Assembly: GCF_900184895.1 (NCBI RefSeq)
Contig: NZ_FXZK01000006.1
Coordinates: 160,018 to 224,017 of the forward strand
Length of the DNA: 64,000 nucleotides
Direction: 5' to 3'
From: Flavimaricola marinus
GTDB lineage: Bacteria; Pseudomonadota; Alphaproteobacteria; Rhodobacterales; Rhodobacteraceae
The position numbers were made by a program, and so were the translations under genes. The notes under the pieces are model-generated. The model was not told the DNA's origin and ran no database searches. It saw only the letters and a program-made list of their open reading frames with translations. Below, in pieces: positions 62,524-64,000 of this stretch; the first letter of the stretch is position 1, and every line of letters starts with the position of its first letter.

Positions 62524-63699
62524 ATGAGTCTGCGCGGCGCAACAATTCTGACGATGGCGGTGTTCGCGCTGCAACCGCTTGCGTTTGGAGCGTGGCTTGC
62601 CCTGATCCCTCATGTCAAAGCGGACCTTGGTTTGAGCAAGGCCGAATTGGCCATCGCCTTGTTGGGGATGCCGGTCGCGCTTGTCCCCAGCTTGCAGATC
62701 GCCGCGAGGGTGCTGGGCAGATACGGGCCGCGTCGCGTGCTGGCCGTGGCCTTTCCCGTCCAAACACCTGTCGTGCTGTTGCCATTGCTGGCGGTGGGGC
62801 AAGGCAGCTTGTTTGCCGCCCTCGCGGCCCTGGGCGTTGTGCTTGCGTTCCTTCAGGTGAGCCTGAACGTCTATGCGGGCCGGTTGGAGAAGAGTGCGGG
62901 CGTAGTGATCATGAGCCGCTGCCACGGCTTCTGGGCGCTGGGCCTGATGGCGGGCTCTCTTGTGGCGGCCGTGCTGGTGGCCTTGCCGGACGTTCTGCGG
63001 CTGGGCGGTATTGCCGTCCTCTCCTCTGTCGCGGGGATGGCGGTGGCGTTGGCGCTGCCAAAGCTGAGCGGTTCGGAGACCGGCTCGGGCCCACCGCGCC
63101 GCGCCCTTCGACGGATACCGCCGGTGCTCTTCGCGATCTCGCTCTTTGCCTTGGCCATCGGAATGACCGAAGGCGCGATGTCCGACTGGTCGGCGGTCTA
63201 TATGGCCGAGCGCTGGCCAGAAGGGGCAGGGCGCGCAGGGCTTGCGGTATCGCTCTATGCCGGCTGCGTCGCGGTCGGCCGATTCCTTGGTGATGCGGCG
63301 ACGACGTTGCTCGGCCGGGTGCGCTTGGCCCGAGGCGCGTCTCTGGTGGCGCTGGCAGGGCTGGCGATGATCGTCGGCCCCTGGTCGGTGCCAGTGGCAT
63401 TCGCAGGCTTCGCAATCGTCGGGCTCGGCGTCTCGATCGGCTTTCCCTTGGCGGTCTCGGCGGCGGCGGGCCTGGACGACACCTATGAGAGTGCGAATAT
63501 CGCCGTGCTCTCGACGATCTCCCTATGCGGATTCCTCATCGGCCCGCCCATGATCGGATTTCTGGCCGACGGATTCTCTTTGCGAGTCGGGTTGAGCGCC
63601 CTGTTTCCGCTTTTGGCGGTGTCGGTCTGGCTTTCGGGGGCGTTACGCCCCTCGAATCCGCGAAATCAGGTGAGCGACTCGCCGATTTTGGTGCCCTGA
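62524..63699 (+). CDS. MFS transporter
   Basis: 391 residues, about twelve transmembrane helices. GAWLALIPHVKADLGLSKAE opens the first helix pair, and MSRCHGFWALGLMAGSL and GMTEGAMSDWSAVYMAE are typical of the sugar-transporter/YbjJ-like MFS branch. ATG 62524 is preferred. It follows msrQ by under 40 bases and may be cotranscribed. Substrate unknown. Confidence 0.87.
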   Translation: MSLRGATILTMAVFALQPLAFGAWLALIPHVKADLGLSKAELAIALLGMPVALVPSLQIAARVLGRYGPRRVLAVAFPVQTPVVLLPLLAVGQGSLFAALAALGVVLAFLQVSLNVYAGRLEKSAGVVIMSRCHGFWALGLMAGSLVAAVLVALPDVLRLGGIAVLSSVAGMAVALALPKLSGSETGSGPPRRALRRIPPVLFAISLFALAIGMTEGAMSDWSAVYMAERWPEGAGRAGLAVSLYAGCVAVGRFLGDAATTLLGRVRLARGASLVALAGLAMIVGPWSVPVAFAGFAIVGLGVSIGFPLAVSAAAGLDDTYESANIAVLSTISLCGFLIGPPMIGFLADGFSLRVGLSALFPLLAVSVWLSGALRPSNPRNQVSDSPILVP

Positions 63700-63890
63700 G
63701 TCTCTCTGCTGCGCCGCAGAATAGGGGCTGTCGAAGGAGCAGGCCCAACATCTGGTGGTAGGGATTCACAAACTGCCTAAGAATATTGCGACCTTCCCCG
63801 ACGTCGGCGACTGAAAATTGCCGTAACCACCCGAAAACACGTAAAAAACAGGCCCTGTCATAAAAAATGCATGTTTCTTGAAAAAAGGGG

Positions 63891-63918
63891 TTGCGGGTGT
63901 GTGCGAGTAACCGTAGAA
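63891..63918 (+). promoter_or_regulatory. predicted rRNA-operon promoter
   Basis: TTGCGG (63891-63896), 16 bases, GTAGAA (63913-63918), followed by a GC-rich stretch. The A-run and GGGG just upstream and the CGTAGAACC-type -10 region resemble rrn promoters of Rhodobacterales. The 16S gene would lie beyond the window. In the 301 bases after the MFS gene I see no coding sequence. Confidence 0.55.
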
Positions 63919-64000
63919 CCCCCCTCACCGGCGGCGCAGAGATGCACCAACGGGGCGCCAGACGGGCGGCACGGAGCGGAAACGGTTCGGGTTGTTACGG

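Overview
The window is a GC-rich chromosomal segment from an alphaproteobacterium, most likely a member of the Rhodobacterales (Roseobacter/Rhodobacter group). The evidence is the gene content and order: rsmB, a heparinase II/III-like gene, purH, lspA, a small lipoprotein, two M16 peptidase genes, mutL and rmuC run in one direction; rbfA is divergent from dapB; a rpoE-chrR (ECF11/cupin anti-sigma) pair faces an FAD protein/DUF1365 operon; and Hint-domain, RTX, fasciclin and DUF1674 proteins are present. Coding density is high and intergenic gaps are short. I saw no insertion sequence, prophage or CRISPR array.

Layout. 1-6.9 kb: end of a DUF2235 hydrolase gene, metF with its divergent regulator metR, a membrane GGDEF-EAL protein, an inositol-monophosphatase family enzyme and a lytic transglycosylase. 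6.9-19.1 kb: a long minus-strand array in which the usual rbfA-truB-rpsO-pnp series is kept in order but spread out by other genes (phosphodiester glycosidase, YghU-type GST, DUF1643, alpha/beta hydrolase, two RTX proteins, Ca2+/cation antiporter, EamA exporter and an AT-richer lone PIN-domain gene). 19.2-32.8 kb: dapB, then the housekeeping run from rsmB to rmuC and two small lipoprotein genes. 32.9-39.1 kb: the rpoE-chrR singlet-oxygen/peroxide stress module and a tightly coupled five-gene operon (FAD protein, DUF1365, MFS, DUF3833, SDR). 39.1-46.2 kb: a saccharopine-dehydrogenase-like enzyme with a tiny membrane protein, a histidine phosphatase, a degenerate caspase/peptidoglycan-binding protein, an acetyltransferase, a leishmanolysin-like protease, a three-repeat secreted protein, type-B L36 and tRNA-Val(GAC). 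46.4-56.3 kb: N-formylglutamate amidohydrolase family, a zinc-ribbon DNA polymerase IV, an Asp-box propeller, Nudix, stomatin/NfeD, a pair of paralogous ~70-residue proteins, pyrF and clpB. 56.3-64 kb: DUF4394 and Hint proteins, an SDR, two fasciclin genes, an msrP-GDCCVxC-msrQ operon, an MFS gene, and at the very end what looks like the promoter of an rRNA operon.

How the parts connect. The clearest regulatory theme is envelope oxidative stress. A promoter pattern (TGATCC or TGAACC, 16 bases, CGT) stands before rpoE, before the divergent FAD/DUF1365 operon and, 26 kb away, before the first fasciclin gene, which lies next to the periplasmic methionine-sulfoxide repair system MsrPQ. A second regulatory site is a pair of LysR-type boxes, 31 bases apart, between metF and metR. 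Starts were chosen by ribosome binding sites, family length, and conflict with promoters or terminators; several genes start with GTG or TTG and overlap the preceding gene by four bases.
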